A DNA stretch of 64,000 bases from Pedobacter paludis (GCF_003173575.1 NZ_QGNY01000010.1:1-64000), one strand, 5' to 3'. Shown: positions 27,663-36,925, counted from the first letter of the stretch. A program made the numbers and translations. The notes: generated from the sequence alone by a model not told the origin.

Positions 27663-27678
27663 TTCTTATTATTTGTTT

Positions 27679-28539
27679 TTAATGTAATGCATGGCGCTTT
27701 ACTACGCCACCTTTTAAATCGGCTATTTGTTGTTGAATTACAAATGCATCGGCATCTATTTGCCTAATTGCTGTTTGTAATTTGCTCATTTCTAGTTTTG
27801 TAACAACTGTAAATATAATATCTATATCTTTTTTTTCGCCATAGCCACCTTCTCCTTTGTAAATGGTAACGCCACGTTTCATTTCGTTAATTATGAAGCC
27901 TTTAATGGCGTCCTGATGCTCGGAAATAATGGTTACCCCTGTGTATTGTTCTATTCCGTTAACGATGAAATCTATCGTACTCGAAGCAGATAAATAGGTT
28001 AGGATTGCATAAAGTGCTGTTTCGATGTTTAAAAAATAGGCTGCAAAGGCAAAAATTATAATGTTTAGAATTAAAATAATATTGCCTACCGTTAAAATGC
28101 TGTTTTTACTGATGTATAAGGCCAGAACTTCGGTTCCATCGATAACACAGCCTCCACGCATGGCCAAACCGATTCCGCCACCCAGAAACAAACCGCCAAA
28201 AAATGCAATCAATAGTTTATCGTGGGTAATGGGTTGGAAGGGTAGAACAATTAGAGCGACAGATAATGCAGCAATGGCAACTGCGGTTTTTATGGCAAAA
28301 CCTTTTCCAATTTGCCGATAACCTAATATTACAAAGGGAATATTTATAATTACGATTAAGTAGGAAAGTTTAAAGCCAGTTAATGTGCTAATCAATAGAG
28401 AAATACCGGTAACACCTCCATCAATAAAATGGCTTGGCATTAAAAAACTTTTTAAACCGAAACATGCTGAGGTAACTCCGGCAATTATGAGAAGAAGTTC
28501 TTTTATAAATCTGGTATTCCTGTTTTTAATGTGGTTCAT
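27679..28539 (-). CDS. YitT-family membrane protein (DUF161 + DUF2179)
   Basis: 286 residues. There are five to six helices in the first 200 residues (FGLKSFLMPSHFIDGGVTGISLLIS near the start, GGIGLAMRGGCVIDGTEVLAL in the middle). A C-terminal soluble DUF2179 domain (about 205-280: GVTIYKGEGGYGEKKDIDIIF...IDADAFV) resembles a small regulatory ligand-binding fold. Function in this family is not established. It overlaps the truB stop by four bases (ATGA), so the two are translationally coupled. Confidence 0.88.
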   Translation of the reverse strand: MNHIKNRNTRFIKELLLIIAGVTSACFGLKSFLMPSHFIDGGVTGISLLISTLTGFKLSYLIVIINIPFVILGYRQIGKGFAIKTAVAIAALSVALIVLPFQPITHDKLLIAFFGGLFLGGGIGLAMRGGCVIDGTEVLALYISKNSILTVGNIILILNIIIFAFAAYFLNIETALYAILTYLSASSTIDFIVNGIEQYTGVTIISEHQDAIKGFIINEMKRGVTIYKGEGGYGEKKDIDIIFTVVTKLEMSKLQTAIRQIDADAFVIQQQIADLKGGVVKRHALH

Positions 28540-29267
28540 ACTTCAGCCTGAGTTTTAGCTTCTTCTTTCTTATTGCGAATATAATTAACGAGTTCTAAAA
28601 CCTCAAACGCATTACTAAGCAAAAAGTTTCCGCTCCGTGTACGAACAAGTTTAGAAAGATAGGCACCACTGTTAAGTGATTTGCCAAAATCGGAGATGAG
28701 CGAGCGGATGTAAGTTCCTTTGCTGCATACGATTCTAAAATCGATTTCGGGTAACGATATGCGGGTTATCTCAAATTCTGGAACAGTTACAAAGCGCTTG
28801 CGCAGTTCTACTTCCTCGCCCAAACGGGCCTTAACATATAAGCGCTCGCCATTAACTTTCACTGCAGAGTGTGCCGGGGGATATTGTTCTATATCGCCGA
28901 TGAATTGCGGAGTTGCGGCGTAAATTTGTTCTTCGGTAATCTGGCTGATGTCGAAAGTTTCATCCACTTCAGTTTCCATATCGAAAGAAGGGGTTGTTGC
29001 CCCTAAAATCATGGTTCCGGTATATTCTTTTTCTTCTGCCTGAAAAGTATCTATCTGCTTGGTTAATTTACCGGTGCAAATAATAAGCAAACCGGTAGCC
29101 AGCGGATCTAATGTGCCGGCATGCCCAACTTTTAACTTTAAGGGTTTTAAAGAATTACGGATTTTGCCAACTACATCAAAAGAAGTCCATTTGTATGGCT
29201 TATTAATTAAAAGCAGTTCGCCTTCGGCAAAATTGAATTCTTTAAATTTTGGATTTTCTGTGCTCAC
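28536..29267 (-). CDS. truB: tRNA pseudouridine-55 synthase
   Basis: Converts U55 in the T loop of tRNAs to pseudouridine. 243 residues with the catalytic motif KVGHAGTLDPLATGLL (Asp in GTLDPLA), the KEYTGTMILG strand, and the RSLISDFG motif near the C-terminus. It is a short TruB without a PUA-like C-terminal extension, as usual in Bacteroidota. Start is ATG at 29267, ten to twelve bases after a TATCTTTG -7 box, so the gene may have its own near-leaderless promoter inside the cluster. Confidence 0.96.
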   Translation of the reverse strand: MSTENPKFKEFNFAEGELLLINKPYKWTSFDVVGKIRNSLKPLKLKVGHAGTLDPLATGLLIICTGKLTKQIDTFQAEEKEYTGTMILGATTPSFDMETEVDETFDISQITEEQIYAATPQFIGDIEQYPPAHSAVKVNGERLYVKARLGEEVELRKRFVTVPEFEITRISLPEIDFRIVCSKGTYIRSLISDFGKSLNSGAYLSKLVRTRSGNFLLSNAFEVLELVNYIRNKKEEAKTQAEV

Positions 29268-29281
29268 GAATCTTTTTTGCG

Positions 29282-29289
29282 CAAAGATA
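29282..29289 (-). promoter_or_regulatory. -7 box upstream of truB
   Basis: On the minus strand TATCTTTG is an exact TAnnTTTG match 14 bases from the start codon. Upstream there is 100 bases without a gene up to uppP. Confidence 0.45.
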
Positions 29290-29299
29290 CAGATTCAAT

Positions 29300-29395
29300 G
29301 TTGTTTAGTCGATTTTTTTAGCCACAGATGCGCACAGATAAATACAGGTTGTTATTTTGAAAAGATTATTTACCTATGCTTTAATTTAATTGATA
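29300..29395. other. Intergenic stretch with degenerate repeat
   Basis: Contains GCCACAGATGCGCACAGATA followed by AATACAGG, a wording seen in dispersed intergenic repeats (CACAGAT direct repeats). No gene or terminator seen. Confidence 0.3.
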
Positions 29396-29413
29396 GCTAA
29401 TCAACAATAGCCT

Positions 29414-30208
29414 CTATATAATTTGTAAGTTATGGCCGGTTAACAAAAGGATGATAATTGCCAAACCTGCTGCAATTCTATACCAGCCGAAAACTCTGAA
29501 ACCATGCTTATTTAAATAACCGATAAAGCTTTTAATGGCAAGTAGAGCAACTACAAAAGCAATTACATTTCCGATGATAAGCAAATTGGTTTGATCGTGC
29601 GAAATGGTGTGGCCTTCTTTATAAAAATCGTAAAGCTTTTTGCCTGTTGCCGCAAACATGGTTGGTACAGCTAAAAAGAATGAAAATTCTGCAGCTACTT
29701 TTCTGCTTAACTTTTGGCTCATACCGCCAACAATAGTCGCTCCAGAACGGGAAACACCAGGAATCATGGCAATACATTGAAAGAAACCAATTTTTAAAGC
29801 GGTTAGATAGGTTACATCTTCTTCTTCGTTAACTGTCGGTTTGTTAAACCATTTATCTACAAATAACAAAATAACGCCACCAACTAACAATGATATTCCA
29901 ACAGCCATTGGACTTTCCAGAAGTTCGTCTATTTTTTTGCTTAGCAATAAGCCAAATACAGCAGCCGGAATGAAAGCAACAATGAGCTTTAGGTAGAAAT
30001 TAACCGATTTGAAAAAGCGCTTGAAGTACAGCACCAAAACTGAAAGAATGGCACCAAGCTGTATTGCAATGGTAAATAGTTTAACAAAAGGTTCGCTGGC
30101 AATTCCCATAAAAGAAGATGCAATAATCATATGGCCAGTGCTGGATACGGGCAAAAATTCCGTTAATCCTTCTACAATAGCAAGGACAATGGCTTCGAAA
30201 TAGTTCAT
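29414..30208 (-). CDS. uppP: Undecaprenyl-diphosphatase
   Basis: Integral membrane phosphatase that recycles undecaprenyl pyrophosphate to the monophosphate carrier used for peptidoglycan and LPS. 264 residues with about eight helices. The N-terminal catalytic motif is [20 protein letters not shown] (Glu/Gly-rich with PVSSTGH), and the second is [16 protein letters not shown]. Both are intact. The gene name bacA is also used. It lies between the DUF3098 gene and truB in the conserved Bacteroidota cell-envelope cluster. Confidence 0.97.
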   Translation of the reverse strand: MNYFEAIVLAIVEGLTEFLPVSSTGHMIIASSFMGIASEPFVKLFTIAIQLGAILSVLVLYFKRFFKSVNFYLKLIVAFIPAAVFGLLLSKKIDELLESPMAVGISLLVGGVILLFVDKWFNKPTVNEEEDVTYLTALKIGFFQCIAMIPGVSRSGATIVGGMSQKLSRKVAAEFSFFLAVPTMFAATGKKLYDFYKEGHTISHDQTNLLIIGNVIAFVVALLAIKSFIGYLNKHGFRVFGWYRIAAGLAIIILLLTGHNLQII

Positions 30209-30238
30209 ATTATTTGGGTTGTGAAGAGTAGAAATGAA

Positions 30239-30268
30239 GAAAACGCTTAAAGTAAATTAAGCGTTCTC
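30239..30268 (-). terminator. Weak hairpin between DUF3098 gene and uppP
   Basis: AACGCTTAA and TTAAGCGTT arms around a six-base loop, followed on the minus strand by TTTTCTTC. It may attenuate transcription between the ftsX part and uppP. Confidence 0.45.
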
Positions 30269-30290
30269 AAATATAATCCATTGGGATAAA

Positions 30291-30530
30291 TTACTTTTTT
30301 AAAACAGCGTAGATCCCAAAGCCAAAACCAAATAGCACAACAAGCGGTGCAAGTAATGTTCTTCTGAAATCATAAATGTCGCCAGTGGTTCCCATCATTA
30401 AAATGAAACCAACGGCTACAATTGCAATGCTGATTAACAATAATTGATAGTTTTTTTTGCCAAAAACCAATTCGTTTTGTTTGGTGTCTTTGATATCCTT
30501 AAAAATCGGACTTGCTTTTTTTTCTGCCAT
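30291..30530 (-). CDS. DUF3098 membrane protein
   Basis: 79 residues. A short cytosolic start (MAEKKASPIFKDIKDTKQNEL) is followed by LVFGKKNYQLLLI and two helices separated by a TGDIYDFRRTLLAP loop, the DUF3098 signature. It always follows ftsX in Bacteroidota. Here its ATG shares one base with the ftsX stop (TAATG), showing translational coupling. A role with FtsX in the envelope is inferred from this linkage. The biochemical function is unknown. Confidence 0.85.
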   Translation of the reverse strand: MAEKKASPIFKDIKDTKQNELVFGKKNYQLLLISIAIVAVGFILMMGTTGDIYDFRRTLLAPLVVLFGFGFGIYAVLKK

Positions 30531-31417
30531 TATCTATATAGATGATAAGATTTTAAACGTAAATATCTGCTTACAGCAAACCAGGTACTAATACCTGTTA
30601 TAAAAATACCGATGATTATTAATCCGACAAATACGAAACCAAATTCTTTGTAGTTGTTTAGGATTATAATTTCTGGTACTTCTTTGCGTGCATAAATTAA
30701 TGTTGCCAATAAGATGATGATTGCTATAAAGGCCGCAATTAAACCATGCAAAGCAGCAAATAATAAGAAAGGACGTCTGATAAAATTTTTCGTTGCACCA
30801 ACAAGCTGCATACTTTTAATTAAAAAACGTTGAGAGTAAATGGCTAACCGTATCGTATTGTTTATCAGCGCTATAGAAATAACCAAGAGTAAAAGCGCAA
30901 AGGCTAAAATAATCAATCCAATGGTATTGATATTCTTGTTTACCATATCAATTAATGAGCTTTGATAAACCACCTCCTTAACTACAGGGTTTTTAGAAAT
31001 GCTCGCTTTTAAGCCATCAATACTTTTATTGTTTGCATATTCTGCTTTTAAATATACATCAAAGGTAGAGGTTAATGGATTGTAGCCTAAAAAGTTAACA
31101 AAATCTTCGCCTAAATCCTGAGTTAAGTTTCTGGCCGCTAATTCTTTGTTTACATATTGAGTTTGCTTAACAGCAGGATTGGCATTCAGCTCTTTTTGAA
31201 AAGCCAAAACATCTGTTTCTTTTGCACCTTCATCAACGATGATATTTAAAACGATGTTTTCTTTAACGTAATTAGACAGGTTTTTGGCATGTACAAGTAC
31301 CAACCCAAGCAGCCCTAGCATTAATAAAACCAATGCAATACTAATAATAGTAGAGATGTATACGGTTTTGGTTTTCTTAGATGCATCACTTACTTCGAAT
31401 TCTTCCATGTATTTCAA
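30530..31417 (-). CDS. ftsX: Cell-division ABC permease FtsX
   Basis: Permease of the FtsEX complex, which controls peptidoglycan hydrolases at the septum. 295 residues. There is an N-terminal cytosolic start, helix 1 (about 22-45), and an extracytoplasmic domain (about 55-165). Three C-terminal helices sit at about 175-200, 225-250 and 262-285, the FtsX topology. The loop VGATKNFIRRPFLLFAALHG is the typical coupling region. ftsE is not adjacent in this window. First gene of the cluster with a good -33/-7 promoter. Start ATG at 31417; an internal ATG four residues later is possible. Confidence 0.93.
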   Translation of the reverse strand: MKYMEEFEVSDASKKTKTVYISTIISIALVLLMLGLLGLVLVHAKNLSNYVKENIVLNIIVDEGAKETDVLAFQKELNANPAVKQTQYVNKELAARNLTQDLGEDFVNFLGYNPLTSTFDVYLKAEYANNKSIDGLKASISKNPVVKEVVYQSSLIDMVNKNINTIGLIILAFALLLLVISIALINNTIRLAIYSQRFLIKSMQLVGATKNFIRRPFLLFAALHGLIAAFIAIIILLATLIYARKEVPEIIILNNYKEFGFVFVGLIIIGIFITGISTWFAVSRYLRLKSYHLYR

Positions 31418-31428
31418 TTTTGTTTCTG

Positions 31429-31460
31429 CGAAAATATAAATTATACCTGATAAACACCAA
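31429..31460 (-). promoter_or_regulatory. Promoter of the ftsX cluster
   Basis: On the minus strand, TTG (31460-31458), then 21 bases, then TATTTTCG (31436-31429). This is the Bacteroidota -33/-7 pattern with one mismatch in TAnnTTTG and a normal spacing. Confidence 0.5.
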
Positions 31461-31609
31461 TTTAATGAGGCTTTAAATCAACACTAACGCATAAATTGAA
31501 GTTTTAGTTTCGTATAAAATCCAAATCAAAATTGGCTTAATTTTAAAAATCGGTACGAAATTTGGTTAAAAGGCGTTATTAATCATATCTAAACCCTAAA
31601 ATATTTATC

Positions 31610-32017
31610 ATGAAAAAACAAATTACATTCCTAAGCCTCTTATTCCTTGTCACGACAACCCTTTTTTCTTGTAAAAAGGATACCGAATCTACAAAAGCCC
31701 GAATTATGGGTAAATGGACAGTGAATAAAATTATAATCACAGGAAACACTGCTGATGCTGCCAATGGTACATTCACTTATGGTAAAACAAGTGACTATAT
31801 GGATTTTAAATCCAATGAGGATGATCAGGTAGAGTTAAGTTTATCAGGACAAAGAACAATCGGAACTTATGTTGGAACTCAAGATAGTTTTAACATAGCA
31901 TTTCCAGAGGAGGGAGCATCTTACTGTACGATCAACAGCTTAACGGAAAATATACTTCAATTTACGGCCAAAGTTGATAAAACAAACATTGTTAAGGTGT
32001 ATTATTTATCACGCTAA
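31610..32017 (+). CDS. Lipocalin-like lipoprotein
   Basis: 135 residues. Lipoprotein signal peptide with lipobox TLFSC (Cys about 21) followed by KKDTES. The mature part opens with ARIMGKWTVNKIIITG, the start pattern of the small lipocalin-like/DUF4923-type proteins of Bacteroidota, and continues as alternating strands to the end. Likely anchored in the envelope, ligand unknown. Single gene closed by a strong terminator. Confidence 0.75.
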   Translation: MKKQITFLSLLFLVTTTLFSCKKDTESTKARIMGKWTVNKIIITGNTADAANGTFTYGKTSDYMDFKSNEDDQVELSLSGQRTIGTYVGTQDSFNIAFPEEGASYCTINSLTENILQFTAKVDKTNIVKVYYLSR

Positions 32018-32041
32018 AAATCTTAATCCCGATTATTTGCT

Positions 32042-32080
32042 TGCGCCATTGGTTAATATCAATGGCGCATTTTTTTTTTT
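32042..32080 (+). terminator. Rho-independent terminator
   Basis: Perfect nine-base arms TGCGCCATT / AATGGCGCA, ten-base loop, and a run of about eleven T. Confidence 0.9.
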
Positions 32081-32090
32081 GAATTTTTTT

Positions 32091-32153
32091 CGTCATTGCG
32101 AGGCACGAAGCAATCTGTTCGTGAAAAATATTGCTTCGTGCCTCGCAGTGACG
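32091..32153. repeat. Long inverted repeat with GTCATTGCGAGGCACGAAG arm
   Basis: Arms 32091-32114 and 32130-32153 are 24 bases with a single mismatch, loop 15. The same arm recurs at 35130-35231 after leuS. No coding frame. Confidence 0.85.
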
Positions 32154-32213
32154 ACCAATGAAATCTATGTTTCTCCGACTAAAATTATGTTTTACTAAAC
32201 CCCTTAATTTCCG

Positions 32214-32221
32214 TAATTTCG
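32214..32221 (+). promoter_or_regulatory. -7-like box of leuS
   Basis: TAATTTCG, one mismatch from TAnnTTTG, about 25 bases before the ATG. Confidence 0.35.
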
Positions 32222-32246
32222 CCCCTTTAAAAATTTAAAACATGCA

Positions 32247-35033
32247 ATGGATTACCAATTCAAAGAAATAGAACAAAAGTGGCAGAAATTTTGGGCCGAT
32301 AATCAAACATTTAAAGCCGAAAGTAATTCTGAAAAGCCTAAATATTATGTGTTAGATATGTTTCCTTATCCTTCAGGAGCAGGTTTACATGTTGGTCATC
32401 CACTTGGGTACATTGCATCAGATATTTTTTCGAGATACAAACGCCTTAAAGGTTTTAACGTCTTGCATCCAATGGGTTACGATTCATTCGGTTTACCTGC
32501 AGAACAATACGCGATACAAACCGGTCAACACCCTGCAATTACTACGGAGGCAAACATTGCAACTTATCGCCGCCAGTTAGACCAGATTGGTTTTTCTTTC
32601 GATTGGAGCCGTGAAGTGCGTACCAGCGAACCGTCCTATTACAAATGGACGCAGTGGATTTTTATGCAGCTGTTCAATTCGTGGTACAACATTGAAAATG
32701 ACAGGGCAGAAGATATTAATACACTTATTGAGAAGTTCAATGCTTCAGGAACAGCTGATGTTAAAGCAGTTTGCGATGAAGACGTGAAATCTTTCTTGCC
32801 AAGCGATTGGGCAACTTTTACTGAAGAGGAAAAGCAAGAAGAATTATTAAAATACCGTTTAACATATTTAAGAGAAAGTACCGTAAACTGGTGCCCAGCT
32901 TTGGGAACGGTTTTGGCAAACGACGAAGTGAAAGACGGTTTTTCTGAGCGTGGCGGTTTCCCTGTTGAGCAAAAGAAAATGATGCAGTGGAGCATGAGAA
33001 TCACCGCTTATTCTGACCGACTTTTGCAAGGTTTAGATACCATTGATTGGCCAGAACCAATTAAAGAAATGCAACGCAACTGGATTGGGAAAAGTGTTGG
33101 AGCATCGGTTAAGTTCCAGATTGAAAGCAATGAGAAGCAAATTGAAGTTTTCACCACCCGGGTTGATACCATTTTCGGTGTTTCTTATTTGGTTTTAGCA
33201 CCTGAACACGAATGGGTTGCAGAATTAACAACGCCAGAGCAGAAACAGGATGTAGAAAATTACATCGCTCAAACCAAAAAGAAATCAGAATTAGACCGCA
33301 TGGCCGATACAAAAACGGTTTCAGGTGCTTTCACAGGTACTTATGTAATTAACCCTGTAAACGGCGAACGTGTTCAATTGTGGATTGCAGATTATGTACT
33401 TGCAGGTTACGGAACAGGTGCGGTTATGGGTGTACCAAGTGGCGATCAACGCGATTGGTTATTTGCAACGCATTTCAATTTGCCAATTATCCAGATTTTG
33501 GATGGTCAAAAAGATATTGACATTCAGGCCGATCCAACTAAAGAGGGAAAATACATTAACTCCGGTTTTATTAATGGCTTGACTTATAAAGAAGCCGTTC
33601 CATTATTGAATAATTGGTTAGAGGAAAAGGGCGTTGGAAAAGCCAAAGTTAATTTCCGCCAACGTGATGCGATTTTTGGTCGCCAGCGTTATTGGGGAGA
33701 GCCAATTCCGGTTTATTTTAAAGATGGTTTGCCTTACTTAGTTCAGGAAGAAGAATTACCTTTAATTTTGCCAGAAATTGATAAATATTTACCTACCGAA
33801 ACTGGAGAACCGCCTTTAGCAAGAGCCGAAAACTGGACCCCGAAAGAAGGCGGACATTATGAATTGAGCACCATGCCGGGCTGGGCGGGAAGCAGCTGGT
33901 ATTGGTACCGTTACATGGATGCCAATAATAACAACGATTTTGCGTCAAAAGAAGCCGTTGAATACTGGAAAGATGTTGATTTATACATCGGTGGTTCTGA
34001 GCATGCTACGGGCCACTTATTATATAGCCGTTTCTGGAATAAGTTTCTGAAAGATTTGGGCTATACCAAAGAAGAAGAACCATTCAAGAAATTGATTAAT
34101 CAAGGAATGATTCAGGGCAGAAGTAATTTTGTTTATAGAATTAATGACGCTGATGGCAAGCCGACAAATACTTATGTTTCTGCCGGATTAAGAAAAGAGT
34201 ATAAAACTTCAGCATTGCATGTTGATGTAAATATTGTAGAAAACGATACTTTAGATTTAAATAAATTTAAAGCTTGGAGAGAAGAATATGCTAATGCAGA
34301 ATTTATTCTTGAAGGCGGAAAATACATCTGCGGCGTAGAAGTCGAGAAAATGTCCAAATCAAAATTCAACGTCGTTAATCCCGATGATTTGATTGAGCGT
34401 TACGGAGCCGATACCTTGCGCATGTATGAAATGTTTTTAGGTCCGCTGGAGCAGAGTAAACCATGGAATACGAATGGTATTGAAGGTGTGTTTAAGTTTT
34501 TGCGTAAATTTTGGAGATTATTCCACAATGAGGCTTGGGAATTTACCGTTTCAGATTCAGAGCCAACAAAGGCAGAATTAAAAACCTTGCATAAGATCAT
34601 TAAAAAGGTTCAGGATGATATTGAGCGTTTCTCTTTCAATACTTCGGTTTCTAGTTTTATGATTGCTGTTAATGAATTAACAGATTTGAAATCGAATAAA
34701 CGCAGCATTTTACAAGACATGGTAATTATCCTTTCACCATATGCACCACACATTTGCGAAGAACTTTGGGTGCAATTGGGTAATGAAGCAGGAAGTTTAT
34801 CATATACGGCATTTCCAACTTTCAACCCCGAACACTTGGTAGAAGATGAATTTGCTTATCCAGTTTCCATTAATGGTAAAATGAAAATGAATTTGAATTT
34901 GGGCTTAACCTTAGCTCAGCCAGAAGTAGAAGCCATTTTATTTGCTGATGAGCAATTCCAGAAATATTTGGAAGGCAAAACACCAAAGAAAATCATTTTC
35001 GTAAAAGGAAAGATTATTAATGTAGTGGTTTAA
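32247..35033 (+). CDS. leuS: Leucyl-tRNA synthetase
   Basis: Charges tRNA-Leu with leucine and proofreads misacylated products. 928 residues. HIGH-type motif GLHVGHPLG at about 46-54, CP1 editing domain (TRVDTIFGVSYLVLAPEH and AVMGVPSGDQRDW), a KMSKS motif (EKMSKSKFN, about residue 700), and the anticodon-binding helical domain and C-terminal domain. The TMPGWAGSSWYWYRYMD segment is intact. A 50-residue insertion between HIGH and the editing domain (about 150-200: RAEDINTLIEKFNASG...) is typical for the Bacteroidota enzyme. Ends just before a terminator. Confidence 0.98.
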   Translation: MDYQFKEIEQKWQKFWADNQTFKAESNSEKPKYYVLDMFPYPSGAGLHVGHPLGYIASDIFSRYKRLKGFNVLHPMGYDSFGLPAEQYAIQTGQHPAITTEANIATYRRQLDQIGFSFDWSREVRTSEPSYYKWTQWIFMQLFNSWYNIENDRAEDINTLIEKFNASGTADVKAVCDEDVKSFLPSDWATFTEEEKQEELLKYRLTYLRESTVNWCPALGTVLANDEVKDGFSERGGFPVEQKKMMQWSMRITAYSDRLLQGLDTIDWPEPIKEMQRNWIGKSVGASVKFQIESNEKQIEVFTTRVDTIFGVSYLVLAPEHEWVAELTTPEQKQDVENYIAQTKKKSELDRMADTKTVSGAFTGTYVINPVNGERVQLWIADYVLAGYGTGAVMGVPSGDQRDWLFATHFNLPIIQILDGQKDIDIQADPTKEGKYINSGFINGLTYKEAVPLLNNWLEEKGVGKAKVNFRQRDAIFGRQRYWGEPIPVYFKDGLPYLVQEEELPLILPEIDKYLPTETGEPPLARAENWTPKEGGHYELSTMPGWAGSSWYWYRYMDANNNNDFASKEAVEYWKDVDLYIGGSEHATGHLLYSRFWNKFLKDLGYTKEEEPFKKLINQGMIQGRSNFVYRINDADGKPTNTYVSAGLRKEYKTSALHVDVNIVENDTLDLNKFKAWREEYANAEFILEGGKYICGVEVEKMSKSKFNVVNPDDLIERYGADTLRMYEMFLGPLEQSKPWNTNGIEGVFKFLRKFWRLFHNEAWEFTVSDSEPTKAELKTLHKIIKKVQDDIERFSFNTSVSSFMIAVNELTDLKSNKRSILQDMVIILSPYAPHICEELWVQLGNEAGSLSYTAFPTFNPEHLVEDEFAYPVSINGKMKMNLNLGLTLAQPEVEAILFADEQFQKYLEGKTPKKIIFVKGKIINVVV

Positions 35034-35085
35034 GCGGAAAGCTTAAAGACTAAAGCTGAAAGCTTTCCTGCAATTTTTATAAAGA
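35034..35085. repeat. AAAGCTTAAAG short repeat, outer arm of nested palindrome
   Basis: The stretch AAGCGGAAAG ... ACTAAAGCT recurs as its reverse complement at 35355-35382 next to the helicase gene. Together they enclose two terminators and another inverted repeat. Confidence 0.5.
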
Positions 35086-35120
35086 AAACCCCGAGTTGAG
35101 AAATCAATTCGGGGTTTTTT
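35086..35120 (+). terminator. Terminator of leuS
   Basis: AAACCCCGA / TCGGGGTTT arms with a T run (TTTTTT) on the plus strand. Confidence 0.85.
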
Positions 35121-35129
35121 ATGCTCTTT

Positions 35130-35231
35130 GTCATTGCGAGGCACGAAGTTCCAAAGGAGTGACCATGTTACAATCCTACTACTATGGGTTTATAACTATC
35201 GCATTAAGATTGCTTCGTGCCTCGCAATGAC
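35130..35231. repeat. Second GTCATTGCGAGGCACGAAG inverted repeat
   Basis: Arms 35130-35148 and 35213-35231 are a perfect 19-base inverted pair, 64 bases apart. Same family as the element at 32091-32153, with a different inner sequence. Located in the 377-base gap between leuS and the DEAD-box gene. Confidence 0.85.
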
Positions 35232-35276
35232 GACCGTTCATAGAAAGTTTTATTAGAGCAATTCGCCTATTCATTG

Positions 35277-35297
35277 CCGTCTGGCTTTAGCCGACGG
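35277..35297. repeat. Short GC palindrome
   Basis: CCGTCTGGCT TT AGCCGACGG, a nearly perfect nine-base stem of the REP type. Confidence 0.5.
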
Positions 35298-35312
35298 ATA
35301 ACAAATAAAAAC

Positions 35313-35348
35313 AAAACCCGAGCTGTAATTTGCAACTCGGGTTTTTAT
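35313..35348 (-). terminator. Terminator of the DEAD-box helicase gene
   Basis: AAAACCCGAG / CTCGGGTTTT arms; T-rich run on the minus strand. Opposite to the leuS terminator. Confidence 0.8.
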
Positions 35349-35410
35349 AAAATTAGCAAGAAAGCTTTAGTCTTTCCGCTTTGTTCTTTTATCTTTTTTT
35401 AATCTTCAGC

Positions 35411-36715
35411 CTATCTCTCAGCTTTTCTTCTGTTTCCGCCAAATCTTCTGTTGTTACTAGAATTACGAGGCTTACCACTCATATTTCCATCACCGTTTCG
35501 TTTAGCGCCACCACCGCCACCTTTAGACTGCGCTTGTGGCTTACGTTTAACCTGGTTTTTAGCCATCATACTTTGCCAAGACAATGGATAAGGATGGTCA
35601 TCAACAATTGGAAGGGTAATTTTAATCAGTTTCTGAATATCCAATAAGTATTCGTTTTCTTCTGCATCACAGAATGAGATGGCAATTCCATTTGCACCTG
35701 CACGGCCCGTACGGCCAATTCTGTGTACGTATGATTCTGGAATGTTTGGCAATTCGTAATTGAAAACGTGCGATAATTGATCAATATCAATACCACGAGC
35801 CGCAATATCAGTAGCTACTAAAACGCGGATTTTTCTGTCTTTAAAATCTGTTAAAGCTCTCTGTCTGGCATTTTGAGATTTATTGCCATGGATTGCGGCC
35901 GATTTTATTCCAGCGAAACCTAAATCCTTAACAATCCGATCTGCACCATGTTTGGTACGCGTAAAAACTAGTGCAGTTTCAATCGCCTTATCATCTAAAA
36001 GGTGAATTAATAGCTTCTTTTTATCAGGTTTATCAACGAAATAAATAGATTGATTAATGGTTTCGGCAGTTGATGAAACCGGCGTAACTTCTACCTTGGT
36101 TGGGCTAGATAAAATTGTGTTGGCCAACTTCTGGATTTCATCTGGCATGGTAGCCGAGAAAAATAAAGTTTGGCGTTTTGCGGGTAATTTAGCTACAACT
36201 CTTTTTACATCGTGAATGAAACCCATATCCAACATGCGGTCAGCTTCATCTAAAACAAAAAGTTCAATCGTGTTTAAACTGATAAAACCTTGGTTCATCA
36301 GATCTAACAAACGACCAGGCGTAGCCACCAAAATATCAACACCTTTTCTTAGTGCTTCTACTTGCGAGTGCTGATTTACACCCCCAAAAATTACCAATCG
36401 GCGTAAATTTAAATTGCTTCCATAAGCTTTAAAGCTTTCTTCAATTTGAATGGCAAGCTCGCGGGTAGGTGTTAAAACCAAGGCTTTAATATTTTTTGTG
36501 GCTTTGGTATTGATGTGTTTTTCGTGCAATAACTGCAACATCGGGATGGCAAAGGCAGCCGTTTTTCCGGTTCCGGTTTGTGCGCAGCCTAGTAAGTCTT
36601 TACCTTTTAATATCGTTGGGATGGATTGCTCCTGTATAGGCGTAGGTTGAGTATAACCTTCTTTCTCAAGGGCCTTTAAAATTGGCTCAATGAGGTTTAA
36701 TTCTTTGAATAACAT
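35411..36715 (-). CDS. DEAD-box RNA helicase, RhlE-like
   Basis: 434 residues. ATP-dependent RNA unwinding in ribosome assembly or RNA decay. Q motif [12 protein letters not shown], motif [15 protein letters not shown], motif Ia TPTRELAIQ, motif II DEAD ([13 protein letters not shown]), motif III SAT, motif [12 protein letters not shown], motif [12 protein letters not shown]. The C-terminal tail from about 390 is Lys/Arg/Gly/Asn-rich ([15 protein letters not shown]), a likely RNA-binding extension. RhlE group is inferred from the tail and core. Preceded by an about 100-base leader from a TATCTTTG box. Confidence 0.93.
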   Translation of the reverse strand: MLFKELNLIEPILKALEKEGYTQPTPIQEQSIPTILKGKDLLGCAQTGTGKTAAFAIPMLQLLHEKHINTKATKNIKALVLTPTRELAIQIEESFKAYGSNLNLRRLVIFGGVNQHSQVEALRKGVDILVATPGRLLDLMNQGFISLNTIELFVLDEADRMLDMGFIHDVKRVVAKLPAKRQTLFFSATMPDEIQKLANTILSSPTKVEVTPVSSTAETINQSIYFVDKPDKKKLLIHLLDDKAIETALVFTRTKHGADRIVKDLGFAGIKSAAIHGNKSQNARQRALTDFKDRKIRVLVATDIAARGIDIDQLSHVFNYELPNIPESYVHRIGRTGRAGANGIAISFCDAEENEYLLDIQKLIKITLPIVDDHPYPLSWQSMMAKNQVKRKPQAQSKGGGGGAKRNGDGNMSGKPRNSSNNRRFGGNRRKAER

Positions 36716-36817
36716 GTATTTTTTTGTGTAATATTTATCGAAGAAGCTAGAACAATCATTTGTTGAAGGACTAACTTGCGGATTGCTTTAAATGATAAAG
36801 AAATTCTGCTTCGGGAG

Positions 36818-36825
36818 CAAAGATA
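36818..36825 (-). promoter_or_regulatory. -7 box of the helicase gene
   Basis: Minus-strand TATCTTTG matches TAnnTTTG. It predicts a leader of about 95-100 bases. Confidence 0.4.
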
Positions 36826-36834
36826 CAAAAATAT

Positions 36835-36925
36835 GTGAGATGTAATATGGATGATGTTCGAGTATAATGATTTTAAATGATTGCAATTTGCCATTCACTC
36901 ATTTAATCCTACACTCATTCAATCA
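36835..36925. repeat. Degenerate GATTNAATG-type direct repeat tract
   Basis: Short words such as AATGATT, ATTCACTCATTTA and CTCATTCAATCATT recur imperfectly between the MFS gene and the helicase gene. No gene seen. Confidence 0.3.
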
